Below are positions 16,615-25,350 of a stretch of DNA of 45,461 nucleotides, one piece after another. The notes under the pieces are model-generated. The model had not been told where the DNA came from. It saw only the letters and a program-made list of their open reading frames with translations, and made no database searches. A program made the translations under genes and the position numbers. Every line of letters starts with the position of its first letter. The first letter of the stretch is position 1. The stretch comes from Rubripirellula sp. (lineage in GTDB: Bacteria > Planctomycetota > Planctomycetia > Pirellulales > Pirellulaceae), in the NCBI GenBank assembly GCA_028823035.1, contig JAPKCI010000024.1, positions 1-45,461 of the forward strand. Direction: 5' to 3'.

Positions 16615-19284
16615 ATGTCCTACCAAAAAACGAGCGTCCTCTTCGCGCCCGTTTTGATTCTGGTGCTCTTTGCTCCATCTCTTGTGGGTATTGATCGTCT
16701 TGCCTTTCGGGATGTGGGGCATTTTTACACACCGCTGTACGACTATGTCGCTGAGCGTTGCCAGGATGACTGGATTCCTCTTTGGAATCCTCTCGACCAT
16801 TCCGGTATCCCACTGATCGGTGAGACCACGACCGCGGTACTGTATCCGATCCGGTATCTGGTCTTTGCCTCGCCGTTGTCCAGCGAGTCAGCACTGGCAT
16901 GGTATGTCGTTCTGCATTTGATTATCGCTTCCGTGGCAGCACGCTTTGTAGCCGGTTGGGCCGGTTGTCGTTTGTTTGCCAGTGTGATCGCGTCCCTGCT
17001 TTATCCGCTGTCGGGATCGATCTTGTTTCTCTATTCCAACCCGCCGTTCCTGGTGGGTGCTGCCTGGCTACCGTTTGCCCTCGGCGCGATGTTGCTGCCT
17101 GATGCGGGTAGTCGTCGTTTTCGCATTGTATTGGCGGGCACCGCGATGGGGCTGATGATTCTCGGTGGTGATCCCCAGTCCGCCCTGCATGTGATGATTG
17201 TCGCAGCATGCACTGGATTGGCACGCCTTCGAACTCGTTCCACTCGCCGATTCGATTGGGCGGTGTTCCTTGGTGTACCGACGTTGGCTGCCGTGTTGTC
17301 GGCCCCACAATTGGCAGCGTCAGTGAGTTGGGGTCAGCAAAGTGAACGGGTTCAACAGGCGAACACTGAATCGTGGTCGGAGCCTCCGTTGGTGGGTGGT
17401 CAACGTTACCAGACATTTCAGTATTCCCTGCCCCCGTGGCATCTGGCAGAGATTGCCACCCGTAATGCCTTTGGTTCATTCTTGCCAATCAATCAACGGT
17501 TCAGCCGGTTGTGGCCAGGGGATGGTCGTGCCTGGACGCCCTCGCTGTACATGGGTCTGGCGACACTACTGGCTTTGTGGGTTCGACTGCGTTATCGGCG
17601 CGAGGCTTTTCGTGGACCCTGGTTTGCGATTTGTCTGGCTTCGTTGTTTCTCTCGTTCGGTCATTTTGGTCTTGTCTGGTTGGTGCAGGCAGGAACCGGG
17701 TGGATGGGTGATCATGACAGTGCCATCGGCGGCCCGTACTGGATCCTGTATCAATGGCTGCCGGGCTATGATGCCTTTCGCTATCCCGTCAAATGGCTGC
17801 CATTCTTTTCGTTGGCTGCGACATTGGTGACAGCCCAGGTGATCGACCGTATTACTGATCTCAATCAACTGCCGCTCAGGGAAAAGGTTGCCAACTCTGC
17901 CTTGCGAATCGCGGTGGTGCTTGGATGTGTGCTGGTGGGTGTACTGGTGTTTCTTTCGTTTTGGTCGGGTGCATTGTCCCAGATTCGTGTCCCCTACGAT
18001 TCTTTTTGGGGGCCGTTGGACCTTTCCTCTGGCCTCTGGCAACTGATTGGATCGGTGAGCCAGTCGATCGTGGTTCTGCTGGCGTTATCACTGTTGTTAA
18101 GGCTATCCTGTTCTCACGAGTCGAGCGACAGCCGATGGGCGATGTTGGCTATCCTCGTGTTGGTTGTGGACCTCGGAATCAGCGGTCATGGCATCGTGCA
18201 TCAGGTCTCGCGAAAAGATGAACGGCTGGCCATGCAGCAATTGGTCGGGGCACCCCCGTTGGGACATGATCGCTGGATGCGTACTCAGTCGGGGTCGGGG
18301 TGGCCCAAACTGTGGGGGGAAACGCGAGACAAGGAACGCTTGTTGGATGTCGAAACCAGTGGACGGGCAGCGTGGTTTGGTCGCTGGCATCTTTCCGATC
18401 GTGTCCACATGCTCAATAACATGGTTTCGATCCGCAGTCGGAATACCGCTATCTTCTGGAAAACTGTCAATCGAATGATGGCAGAATTGTCGATTGAGGA
18501 TCAGCGTCATCTGTGGGAATCACTGCGGTCGTGGCTGGAGATCGAGGGAGTCGTTCATGTGACGGATCGTGTGGTGACGACCGACCTCAAGGGGCGACGC
18601 ATGCAATTGGTCGATCATTCCTATCGAACCGAAAACATGGGCTCAGACCTGCAAGCCTATCCTCAATGGCGTTATGAATCGAATCATTTGACGGCGGATG
18701 TGCTTGTCGAGCGATTTCGACAACCGGGGTTCCTGCTTGATTCTGATGGTCGCAGCGACCTGAATCAACAACAGCCCATCGTGGAAGGAACAGGACCGGC
18801 ACCATCGGTCGGGGAACCCGGTGATGAACTTCTGCCAGATGCTGCGGTCCCCTTCAGTTGGAATCAGGAGATGAATCGTCAACACGCAGAGTCGGCGTTG
18901 TACCGCGTGAGAGCGAATGCTGCCGCTTTGATCACTCGTCCCATGATGCAGGATGGCCACTGGATCGCACGGATTGCGCCTGCTGATCGCTCAGCTGATC
19001 AGGCAGTTGCTGGAATGTTGGATAACGATCAGACGAATTGGGTGGCCCGAGATGCGTGGCGATCCCTGAATGTTCATCGGGTCGATGGAATCACACAAGG
19101 CGTATTGCTGCCGGCAGGAAACTGGTGGCTAGAGTTCCGGTATGAACCCTGGTGGCTGAATTGGACTGTTGCCACCTTTGTCCTGGGTTGGTGCGGCGCA
19201 CTGGTTGTCATGATTCGCTGGCGAAACGATCCCGTGGCAAACGTCCCTGGCATTCCAGGTCGATCAGCAGCTGCTTTGTCTTGA
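16615..19284 (+). CDS. Large YfhO-like multi-pass membrane protein
   Basis: An 889-aa protein with about eleven or more membrane segments across residues 5-520 and one near 855-875. The N-terminal loop, rich in aromatic and acidic residues (RDVGHFYTPLYDYV near 32-45, then WNPLDHSGIPL), resembles the first periplasmic loop of GT-C/YfhO proteins. The C-terminal soluble part ends with LNVHRVDGITQGVLLPAGNWWLEFRYEPWW, close to the typical YfhO ending. YfhO proteins are thought to take part in glycosylation of envelope polymers such as teichoic or lipoteichoic acids in Firmicutes; the role in planctomycetes is unknown. The ATG at 16615 is preferred to a TTG at 16609. Its 3' end overlaps the convergent ogt gene by 77 bp. 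Confidence 0.78.
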   Translation: MSYQKTSVLFAPVLILVLFAPSLVGIDRLAFRDVGHFYTPLYDYVAERCQDDWIPLWNPLDHSGIPLIGETTTAVLYPIRYLVFASPLSSESALAWYVVLHLIIASVAARFVAGWAGCRLFASVIASLLYPLSGSILFLYSNPPFLVGAAWLPFALGAMLLPDAGSRRFRIVLAGTAMGLMILGGDPQSALHVMIVAACTGLARLRTRSTRRFDWAVFLGVPTLAAVLSAPQLAASVSWGQQSERVQQANTESWSEPPLVGGQRYQTFQYSLPPWHLAEIATRNAFGSFLPINQRFSRLWPGDGRAWTPSLYMGLATLLALWVRLRYRREAFRGPWFAICLASLFLSFGHFGLVWLVQAGTGWMGDHDSAIGGPYWILYQWLPGYDAFRYPVKWLPFFSLAATLVTAQVIDRITDLNQLPLREKVANSALRIAVVLGCVLVGVLVFLSFWSGALSQIRVPYDSFWGPLDLSSGLWQLIGSVSQSIVVLLALSLLLRLSCSHESSDSRWAMLAILVLVVDLGISGHGIVHQVSRKDERLAMQQLVGAPPLGHDRWMRTQSGSGWPKLWGETRDKERLLDVETSGRAAWFGRWHLSDRVHMLNNMVSIRSRNTAIFWKTVNRMMAELSIEDQRHLWESLRSWLEIEGVVHVTDRVVTTDLKGRRMQLVDHSYRTENMGSDLQAYPQWRYESNHLTADVLVERFRQPGFLLDSDGRSDLNQQQPIVEGTGPAPSVGEPGDELLPDAAVPFSWNQEMNRQHAESALYRVRANAAALITRPMMQDGHWIARIAPADRSADQAVAGMLDNDQTNWVARDAWRSLNVHRVDGITQGVLLPAGNWWLEFRYEPWWLNWTVATFVLGWCGALVVMIRWRNDPVANVPGIPGRSAAALS

Positions 19285-19750
19285 GGCCACCTTTGGCGCT
19301 GTAACCCGTCAGGGACCCTGATGCAGACAGCACTCGATGGCATGGAATGACCAGCAGGATCCGATTCCGTGACATGGCCGCGCCCACGGCGCGACTGGCT
19401 TTTTCGTTGCCAGCCAGACCGGCAAGTTGTTTGTAGGTGATCGTGTTGCCAATTGGAATTTCGCGGCAGCATTGATAAACCTGACGTGTGAATGGTGTCC
19501 ATCCCAGAGGGTCAATCTCAATGTTCCGGAATGAGACTTTTCTGCCTTGGAAATAGTCGCTCAGCAGGTTTTCCAATTCGTGAGCTCGCGTGGTTTCCGT
19601 TGAATTCAGGCCACCGCTAGGCGTGGTCGTTGGGGGTTGCCAGTTCAGGCTGAACAGTCCCGTCGAGGTCCAGGTCGACCACAGTGTTCCGATCGGGCTG
19701 GGGTGTTCCGCGATCAGCGTGTCACGCGACGATCTTGTGGATGCTTGCAT
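19208..19750 (-). CDS. ogt: Methylated-DNA-protein-cysteine methyltransferase
   Basis: The suicide enzyme removes O6-alkyl groups from guanine onto its own cysteine. The diagnostic IPCHRVL motif is near residue 135-141 (acceptor Cys), preceded by TPFTRQVYQCCREIPIGNTITYKQLA and followed by SLTGYSAKGGLKTKQLLIDLE, all standard for the C-terminal domain. The N-terminal ribonuclease-like domain is short (about 80 residues), giving 180 aa from the ATG at 19750, which is 17 bp after the mnmE stop and probably in one transcript with it. The frame stays open to 19879 inside mnmE, so longer starts are formally possible but have no homology. The last ~25 codons overlap the convergent YfhO-like gene. Confidence 0.92.
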   Translation of the reverse strand: MQASTRSSRDTLIAEHPSPIGTLWSTWTSTGLFSLNWQPPTTTPSGGLNSTETTRAHELENLLSDYFQGRKVSFRNIEIDPLGWTPFTRQVYQCCREIPIGNTITYKQLAGLAGNEKASRAVGAAMSRNRILLVIPCHRVLSASGSLTGYSAKGGLKTKQLLIDLECQGRLPRDRFASES

Positions 19751-19766
19751 GGGAGTCGCGGCCCTT

Positions 19767-21137
19767 TCATTTACCGATACAGAAGCGGCCAAAGACACGA
19801 TCGAGAATGTCATCGGTGTAGACCGCCCCTGTGACTTCTCCGAGGCATTGAGCCACGAGACGTAGTTCGGCAGAAACAAATTCGTGACCCTCCTGACTGC
19901 GCGTCAGCAGGATCGCCTGATTGATGGAATCGGAGGCTTGTTGCAATGATTGGGTGCATCGAGCGGCTGTGCCGAGGATCGAACCGACTTCTTCGGAGTC
20001 CTGCTGGGTCAGATGTTGGCCCAGGACGTCCAGAAGCTTGTCGATACCCTCGCCTGTCACTGCGCTACACGCTATCCAGTTCTCGTCCAGACTCGGATGG
20101 ATGCCGGCATCCATTTTTGTGGCGACCCAAATGTCGATCGTTTGGGGATTCTGGATTTCCGTCGCCACCGTCCGTAAGTCATTGGCGGCATCGACAAAAT
20201 TCTCGCCGCTAGCATCGACACACCATAGACGCACGGTGGCTTCAGTCGCGGAACGTCTGGCTTGAATTTGTGACTGCTGGGATACTTCTGTTTGTGCCTC
20301 TTCGATACCGGCTGTGTCGATGAGTGTTACGAGAGTGCCTTGCAATTCGACATCGACCGTCACTGTGTCGCGGGTTGTGCCTGCCACTTCGGCAACGATG
20401 GCAACCTGTTGATCAGACAGTCGATTGATCAGACAACTTTTTCCCGCGTTGGGTGGGCCACAAAGGGCGACCATCGCTCTGGAGGAACCCCCGCCGCGGC
20501 TTTGCATGACCTGCAGCGTCTGTTCGATTTCAGTCCCGATGGCGGACAATCGATCCACGAGGTCTTCGTCGCTGATGAATGAGATGTCCTCGTCGACGAA
20601 ATCGAGTCCCGCTTCGACGTCAGCAAGCAGATCCAACAGCGTGCTTCGCATTCTTTCCAGCGGCTGAGACAGGTTTCCGCTGAGTTGCCGTAAGGCGTGA
20701 TCGAGAGTCCCGCGTTGTTCTGCTTCGATGACACCCAAGACCGCTTCGGCCTGCGTCAGGTCAAGTCGACCGGCCAGAAACGCTCGCATCGTGTATTCAC
20801 CCGGTCGGGCAGGTCGCGCACCGCACCGACCCGCTTCGTCGACCAAACCGCGTAACAGCGGTAAAGAACCGTAGGTGTGTAACTCGGCTGACGGTTGCCC
20901 TGTGTAGCTGCGTCGGGTGGGCCAAACCATCACGTCGACTGGAATTATCCCGAGTGGACTGCCCAGATCAACCTTCGTTGCCATTCGTTGGGGCCTCTCG
21001 ATTCCCTCGGAATGGATGCCCATCCGTTTTAGGATGGCCAACGTGTCATCGCCGGATATGCGAACCACGCCGCGGATTGCCGGTGACGTGGGAGAGGCAA
21101 TCGCAACGATCGTATCATCGGCGTCAATCAAGGCCAT
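19767..21137 (-). CDS. mnmE: tRNA uridine-5-carboxymethylaminomethyl modification GTPase MnmE
   Basis: MnmE with MnmG installs cmnm5 groups at wobble uridine 34 of several tRNAs. The N-terminal folate-binding domain is visible (TIVAIASPTSPAIRGVVRISG, ARPARPGEYTMRAFLAGRLDLTQAEAV). The inserted G domain has G1 GPPNAGKSCLINRL near 226, switch TRDTV and DTAGIEE, and the protein ends with the invariant FCIGK, whose Cys is functional. At 456 aa it has normal length. MnmG is not in the window. The start ATG has no Shine-Dalgarno; the sequence upstream is the 18-bp repeat array. It is likely co-transcribed with ogt downstream. Confidence 0.96.
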   Translation of the reverse strand: MALIDADDTIVAIASPTSPAIRGVVRISGDDTLAILKRMGIHSEGIERPQRMATKVDLGSPLGIIPVDVMVWPTRRSYTGQPSAELHTYGSLPLLRGLVDEAGRCGARPARPGEYTMRAFLAGRLDLTQAEAVLGVIEAEQRGTLDHALRQLSGNLSQPLERMRSTLLDLLADVEAGLDFVDEDISFISDEDLVDRLSAIGTEIEQTLQVMQSRGGGSSRAMVALCGPPNAGKSCLINRLSDQQVAIVAEVAGTTRDTVTVDVELQGTLVTLIDTAGIEEAQTEVSQQSQIQARRSATEATVRLWCVDASGENFVDAANDLRTVATEIQNPQTIDIWVATKMDAGIHPSLDENWIACSAVTGEGIDKLLDVLGQHLTQQDSEEVGSILGTAARCTQSLQQASDSINQAILLTRSQEGHEFVSAELRLVAQCLGEVTGAVYTDDILDRVFGRFCIGK

Positions 21138-21144
21138 GTCGCTG

Positions 21145-21252
21145 GGTCACTGTGAGATGCAGAGGCACTGTGGAATGCCGGGTCACTGTGGAATGCCGGG
21201 TCACTGTGGAATGCCGGGTCACTGTGGAATGCCGGGTCACTGTGGAATGGCA
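21145..21252 (-). repeat. 18-bp tandem repeat array, about 6 units, between dsbD-like gene and mnmE
   Basis: Plus-strand units ggtcactgtggaatgccg start at 21181, 21199, 21217 and 21235; shorter or degenerate copies start at 21145 and 21164. The array fills the whole gap between the two minus-strand genes. Its last unit includes the final codons and stop of the dsbD-like gene, and its other end lies 8 bp from the mnmE start codon. Confidence 0.93.
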
Positions 21253-23801
21253 GGGTCGAGTTTTTCTTGGCGGCCGGTGAACGCCAAGGAAGAACTGCCA
21301 ACACTTGCCCCTGCTTGACGCAGGGCATCAACGACCGCCCGTTGAGAAACAAGGTCTCGCATGATAATCGGTTTTTTGCTGCGATCTCCTGGGTAGATGA
21401 CCAAGATCGGGATTGAACGGGAGTTCAATTCCTCCAGCTTCTTCTTGATTTGTTCGTCAGGGTCTGTCCAGTCCGCGTACATCGCGACGGCTCCCAGTTC
21501 ATCCATCACTTTCGCGGTGGTCGCAGTATTTAACGCAATTTCGTAATTGACGATGCAATTGACACACCACTTAGCCCCGAAATCGACCAGCACCGTCTTG
21601 CCATCGTTTCGCAATTCCTGCAATCGAGCTTCGTTGTAATCCTGCCAATCCAGCTCTTTCACCTGTTGGAGATAATGAAACGCTCCCAGACTGAGAACCA
21701 CTGCCGCAGTGATTCCCCCAAGCCAAGCGATGATTCGCTTGTTCAACGCTTCGTAGTTGGGGACTTGGCCAATAATCCAACAGCCGAACCACACGGCAAT
21801 CAACGAAACGAATACCGGAACTTTATGTGCATCGTTGAATTGTGCAAAGAAGAAAGCAACTGCCGCGAGGATCAAAAATGCCATCAGTTGTTTGAGTGTT
21901 ACCATCCAGTCGCCCGGTTTGGGAAGCCATGCGATCAGTTTGGGATGGAATCCGATCAGTAGGTAGGGAGATGACATCCCGATTCCGACCGTCAAAACGA
22001 TGATGATGGTTTGAATCGCCGGAAGTCCAATGGTTAGTCCAAGAATGACTCCGAGCAACGGACCACTGCAGGGCGTCGCCATCACGGTTGCGAAGACACC
22101 TTTTGAAAAGGCACCCAGCAATCCCTCGCGACTTTGCAGTTCCTGTGAGGTTTTTCCGGCTGCCATTCCGGGAACCGGAATTTCCCAGACGTCGAGGTAG
22201 CTCAAGGCAAGAGCGAACAAACCCAGTGTCAGACCAAGTCGGACAGGGAAGAGCGTGAATTGTTGACCCCAGCCAAATGATGAAGCGGCTGCCACAGCGG
22301 CCAGAAGTGCGAAGACCGCCATGATGCCGAGCACGTAAGCCAAGTTGAGCGTTAAAATTCGTTTGCGATCTTCTCCGGCTTGACTGACAAAGCCCATGAT
22401 CTTGAGTCCGACGACTGGCAGAACGCATGGCATCACATTCAGTATCAATCCAGCGAAAAAGGCAAGCAGCAGAATCAAGGCAAATGCAGTGGGTGCTTCA
22501 CTTTCGAAGTCGGCCGTTGCTGTCGTGCTTGCTTGAGCTACATCGCCTTTGGTTTGCGAGCTGAGTGGCGGACTTGCATCGGTGTCGGTGCCTGCACCAG
22601 TCGATGAGATGTCATCCGCTGTCGGAGGCTTGGGAGTCTTGGCCGGTTTGCTGATGGGATCGACCCACTTGGTTTCAGCCGCAGTATCCTTGGCTTCCCC
22701 TGACCTGCCTGAGGTGAGCATGACTGCTGCAGGGGTTTCTACGGTTGATTCACCCACGGCTAGGGTGGCTTTGAATTTGAGCGCCCGTGGCTGAAGGCAA
22801 CTGCTGTCAGTACACGCCTGGTAAGCGATCATTCCGCCGATCGTTTTGCTGCCTGGTTTGGCTGTGGCGGGGACCATGAACGGGATCCGCCAAGTTACTT
22901 TTCCTTTGAAGTATCCGTAGGGAAGGAAACCCTTCTTCTGAATCACCGGACGGTTCGCAACCGGTTTTCCAATCTGTAAACCGGACTTTTCAGTAACCAC
23001 GAAGTTGGTCGAAAGATCCGCGTCATCCACGGCTGTTTCATAAAGGTGATAGGTAGCATCCGGTTCAGCTGTGAAAATCAATTCTCCCCACTGCCCTGCC
23101 TTGACGGTTGTCGGGAAAACAAAAGCAGTCCATTTGACGGCGTAATCACCATCGCGGAACGGTTTGGCAACTTCACGAAAGAGCGATGACTCAGTGTTGA
23201 TCTCTGAAGTCAGTTGAACAGTATCTTGGTCCGCCGCTTTGGTGCTTGTGTTGACCAATACTGCCTGAAGTGATTCGTTGACAGGCATGCAGGCTGTCTT
23301 GCACACCAGACCGTTGACGTCGACCGAAATCTTTCCGTCAAATCCTGCCGCTGCCTGAATGCCGACAGACCACGTCACGCTGGATTCAAATTCCTCAACG
23401 TTGATGCCTTTGTAGATGGTTGAAACGGTGCTGTGAGGCTTGCGGTCAGGAGTGAACTTGCCGGTCAGTTTCACGTCGGCCGGACCCGTCACAGACAGCT
23501 TTGTCGGCGTGGGGCCACCGGCGGGTTGAGTCATCGAGTAGATGTGCCAACCGCCGCCCAAGGTTGCGGTCACGTCAAGTTGCCCTGTACCGCTCTCATC
23601 AAGTTGGTAGGTCGCCAACCACTCGACGGGTTCGGCCGTGTCTGCACCAAAGCCTCCCAAGGAAAGGTTGGGGAAAAGATCGGCTCCTCCGCCAAAATTG
23701 TCCTGAGACTGAACGGGGACGATCCAGCAACATCCCAGCAGAACTACGAGAGAAAACCAGCGGAGAGGGGCAGGAACCCAGCGTCTGACGGAAGATTTCA
23801 T
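21237..23801 (-). CDS. DsbD-like thiol:disulfide interchange protein
   Basis: An 854-aa protein that carries electrons from cytoplasmic thioredoxin across the membrane to periplasmic thiols. After a signal peptide (to about VQSQ, residue 33) come two DsbD/DsbC-like beta domains; LVCKTACMPVNESL near 180-195 carries a Cys pair. A linker rich in Pro/Thr/Asp follows (~375-435). The eight-helix DsbD transmembrane domain (~440-700) has the key cysteines in NVMPCVLPVVGLK and ATPCSGPLLG. The C-terminal thioredoxin domain has WCVNC near 744. All three redox modules are thus present, though the family is usually ~570 aa, so the N-terminal part is enlarged. The ATG at 23801 gives the best signal peptide; an ATG 11 codons upstream is possible. 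It may reduce apocytochrome haem-binding cysteines. Confidence 0.9.
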   Translation of the reverse strand: MKSSVRRWVPAPLRWFSLVVLLGCCWIVPVQSQDNFGGGADLFPNLSLGGFGADTAEPVEWLATYQLDESGTGQLDVTATLGGGWHIYSMTQPAGGPTPTKLSVTGPADVKLTGKFTPDRKPHSTVSTIYKGINVEEFESSVTWSVGIQAAAGFDGKISVDVNGLVCKTACMPVNESLQAVLVNTSTKAADQDTVQLTSEINTESSLFREVAKPFRDGDYAVKWTAFVFPTTVKAGQWGELIFTAEPDATYHLYETAVDDADLSTNFVVTEKSGLQIGKPVANRPVIQKKGFLPYGYFKGKVTWRIPFMVPATAKPGSKTIGGMIAYQACTDSSCLQPRALKFKATLAVGESTVETPAAVMLTSGRSGEAKDTAAETKWVDPISKPAKTPKPPTADDISSTGAGTDTDASPPLSSQTKGDVAQASTTATADFESEAPTAFALILLLAFFAGLILNVMPCVLPVVGLKIMGFVSQAGEDRKRILTLNLAYVLGIMAVFALLAAVAAASSFGWGQQFTLFPVRLGLTLGLFALALSYLDVWEIPVPGMAAGKTSQELQSREGLLGAFSKGVFATVMATPCSGPLLGVILGLTIGLPAIQTIIIVLTVGIGMSSPYLLIGFHPKLIAWLPKPGDWMVTLKQLMAFLILAAVAFFFAQFNDAHKVPVFVSLIAVWFGCWIIGQVPNYEALNKRIIAWLGGITAAVVLSLGAFHYLQQVKELDWQDYNEARLQELRNDGKTVLVDFGAKWCVNCIVNYEIALNTATTAKVMDELGAVAMYADWTDPDEQIKKKLEELNSRSIPILVIYPGDRSKKPIIMRDLVSQRAVVDALRQAGASVGSSSLAFTGRQEKLDPAIPQ

Positions 23802-23876
23802 GGGGTGTTCGCCTGGTTTTTCGGTATTCCACATCTGTCTTACAGTCTACTCTGCGGGGGATTTCGGGGTCAATGT

Positions 23877-24938
23877 TCACCTTGGGTGCCAGTGCTCTGG
23901 CGACGCAATTCTGATCAGGTTACGAATGCGCTCAGCCAGCACGCTGGCTGGGGCTCTAAAGCTCCGCTGTTCAATCAACAACCAGACCAACCAATTCGCC
24001 AAACTGATCCAGGTGCCCGCAAAACAGAGGTCCATGGCCAGCCTGACTTCAAAATCGGAGTCCGAGTTGCTGGTGAGTGCACCTCTCGATCGGTATCCCG
24101 CAACGGCAGCTTCCCAGACTTCGCTGGTGGGTTGGTTCCCCGCCAGAAAACTTCCGGCCCAGCGAGCGAGGTCAGAGGCCGGGGTATCGATGCGGACGGC
24201 ATCAAAATCAATCAACCCGGTTACCTGGTCCGCTGAGAACAGGACGTGCTGGGCATGAACATCACGCAACACGTATTGGTTTGGAACGCTGCAATTACCG
24301 TATTGTGTTAATGATCGGTGGATTTGGTCTTGGGCTTCATCCCATTTCCATTGGATCAAGTTGGCAGCGTCCCTCAGGGCGGCCGTCAAATCCGGATCCA
24401 GCTCCCATTGGCTGATCAGTCGCAATGGAACGGGCATCAGCTGGTGTCGAGACTCTAGAATCTGCAACCGTTCGCGGATGATCGGCGCTGGCTGCAAGCG
24501 GGATTCCAATGATGCCGTGCAGGCGTGAAAGTGGGCGATTGCCTGCGCACCGCGGTAAACGGTGTCCAATCCGGCGTTGACCGTGGCAGCGATTCCCGGT
24601 CGCCATTGGGACAGTTCCCAGTTTCCGCTGGCCGAGGAATGAACCGTCCCGGTAGAAACGGATGCGATGTCTCTCACACCCGGATTGATATCAAGGGGAC
24701 GGGCAATGATGTCGCAGCCGTTCTCAAATGCGTGGATGATGACCCGGTGGATCGTTTCGATACGGTCGATTGGGATGGAACTCGGCCAACGCTTCAAAGC
24801 GTATTCATCCCCGCTGGCGGAACGGCAGTGAACAACGATCCCACCACTAAAGCCCGCGTCCAGTTTCTTGATCGCGACAATTTCCCTTGCTGCAACGACT
24901 TCTTGCATAACCGAGGGAGGAATGTCAGGGTCAATCAT
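23877..24938 (-). CDS. APH-fold phosphotransferase with atypical catalytic loop
   Basis: A ~353-aa aminoglycoside phosphotransferase/choline-kinase-fold protein. Visible parts are the N-lobe with a possible ATP Lys (DEYALKRWP near 50-58), a central helical region (AQAIAHFHACTASLESR), the catalytic loop YVLRDVHAQHVLF near 228-240, and the metal-binding segment GLIDFDAVRIDTPASDLARW. In classical members the loop reads HxDxxxxN; here the first His is Arg or Leu and the Asn is His. The catalytic Asp and the later IDFDA Asp are kept. The substrate could be a sugar, amino alcohol or amino acid and cannot be told. The ATG at 24938 is chosen; a TTG at 24953 would add five residues. No clear Shine-Dalgarno is seen. 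Confidence 0.75.
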   Translation of the reverse strand: MIDPDIPPSVMQEVVAAREIVAIKKLDAGFSGGIVVHCRSASGDEYALKRWPSSIPIDRIETIHRVIIHAFENGCDIIARPLDINPGVRDIASVSTGTVHSSASGNWELSQWRPGIAATVNAGLDTVYRGAQAIAHFHACTASLESRLQPAPIIRERLQILESRHQLMPVPLRLISQWELDPDLTAALRDAANLIQWKWDEAQDQIHRSLTQYGNCSVPNQYVLRDVHAQHVLFSADQVTGLIDFDAVRIDTPASDLARWAGSFLAGNQPTSEVWEAAVAGYRSRGALTSNSDSDFEVRLAMDLCFAGTWISLANWLVWLLIEQRSFRAPASVLAERIRNLIRIASPEHWHPR

Positions 24939-25252
24939 CTGCCGGTGATTCAAGCGTTTTGAGGTATTGGGGTGACGTTGACGGTATTACAGCGGAGGTG
25001 GTGATGCAGCATCTTGATCGTTGAAACCGATTCGGAAATGTCTTCCCCGCGCGAGGTTGCTGAAATTTGCACCTTTGCGTGATTGCAGTTGCCTGCCGTT
25101 TTTCGATCAAAATAGGTCTGAAAGATGCCACGCAGCAGGAAGGATACACCAACGCTAGAATGACATTCACACGGCCTCATGATAACCACCTCGCGACAGG
25201 GCTTGATGGGTGGTGATAATGTCGCACCGACAATTTTAATTTGCGTAACTGC
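24939..25252. other. Intergenic region without recognised gene
   Basis: About 310 bp between the divergent kinase gene and the hemH repeat array. Open frames here are short and lack codon character or recognisable motifs. It presumably holds the two divergent promoters, but I see no convincing promoter boxes or RNA structure. Confidence 0.5.
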
Positions 25253-25350
25253 GACTCCAACCAGCCGACTCCAACCAGCCGACTCCAACCAGCCGACTCC
25301 AACCAGCCGACTCCAGCCAGCCGACTCCAACCAGCCGACTCCAGCCAGCC
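25253..25350 (+). repeat. 14-bp tandem repeat array, 7 units, directly before the hemH start codon
   Basis: Seven units gactccaaccagcc or gactccagccagcc with an exact 14-bp period fill 25253-25350. The ATG of hemH starts at the next base. The array contains no purine-rich Shine-Dalgarno sequence. Confidence 0.95.
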
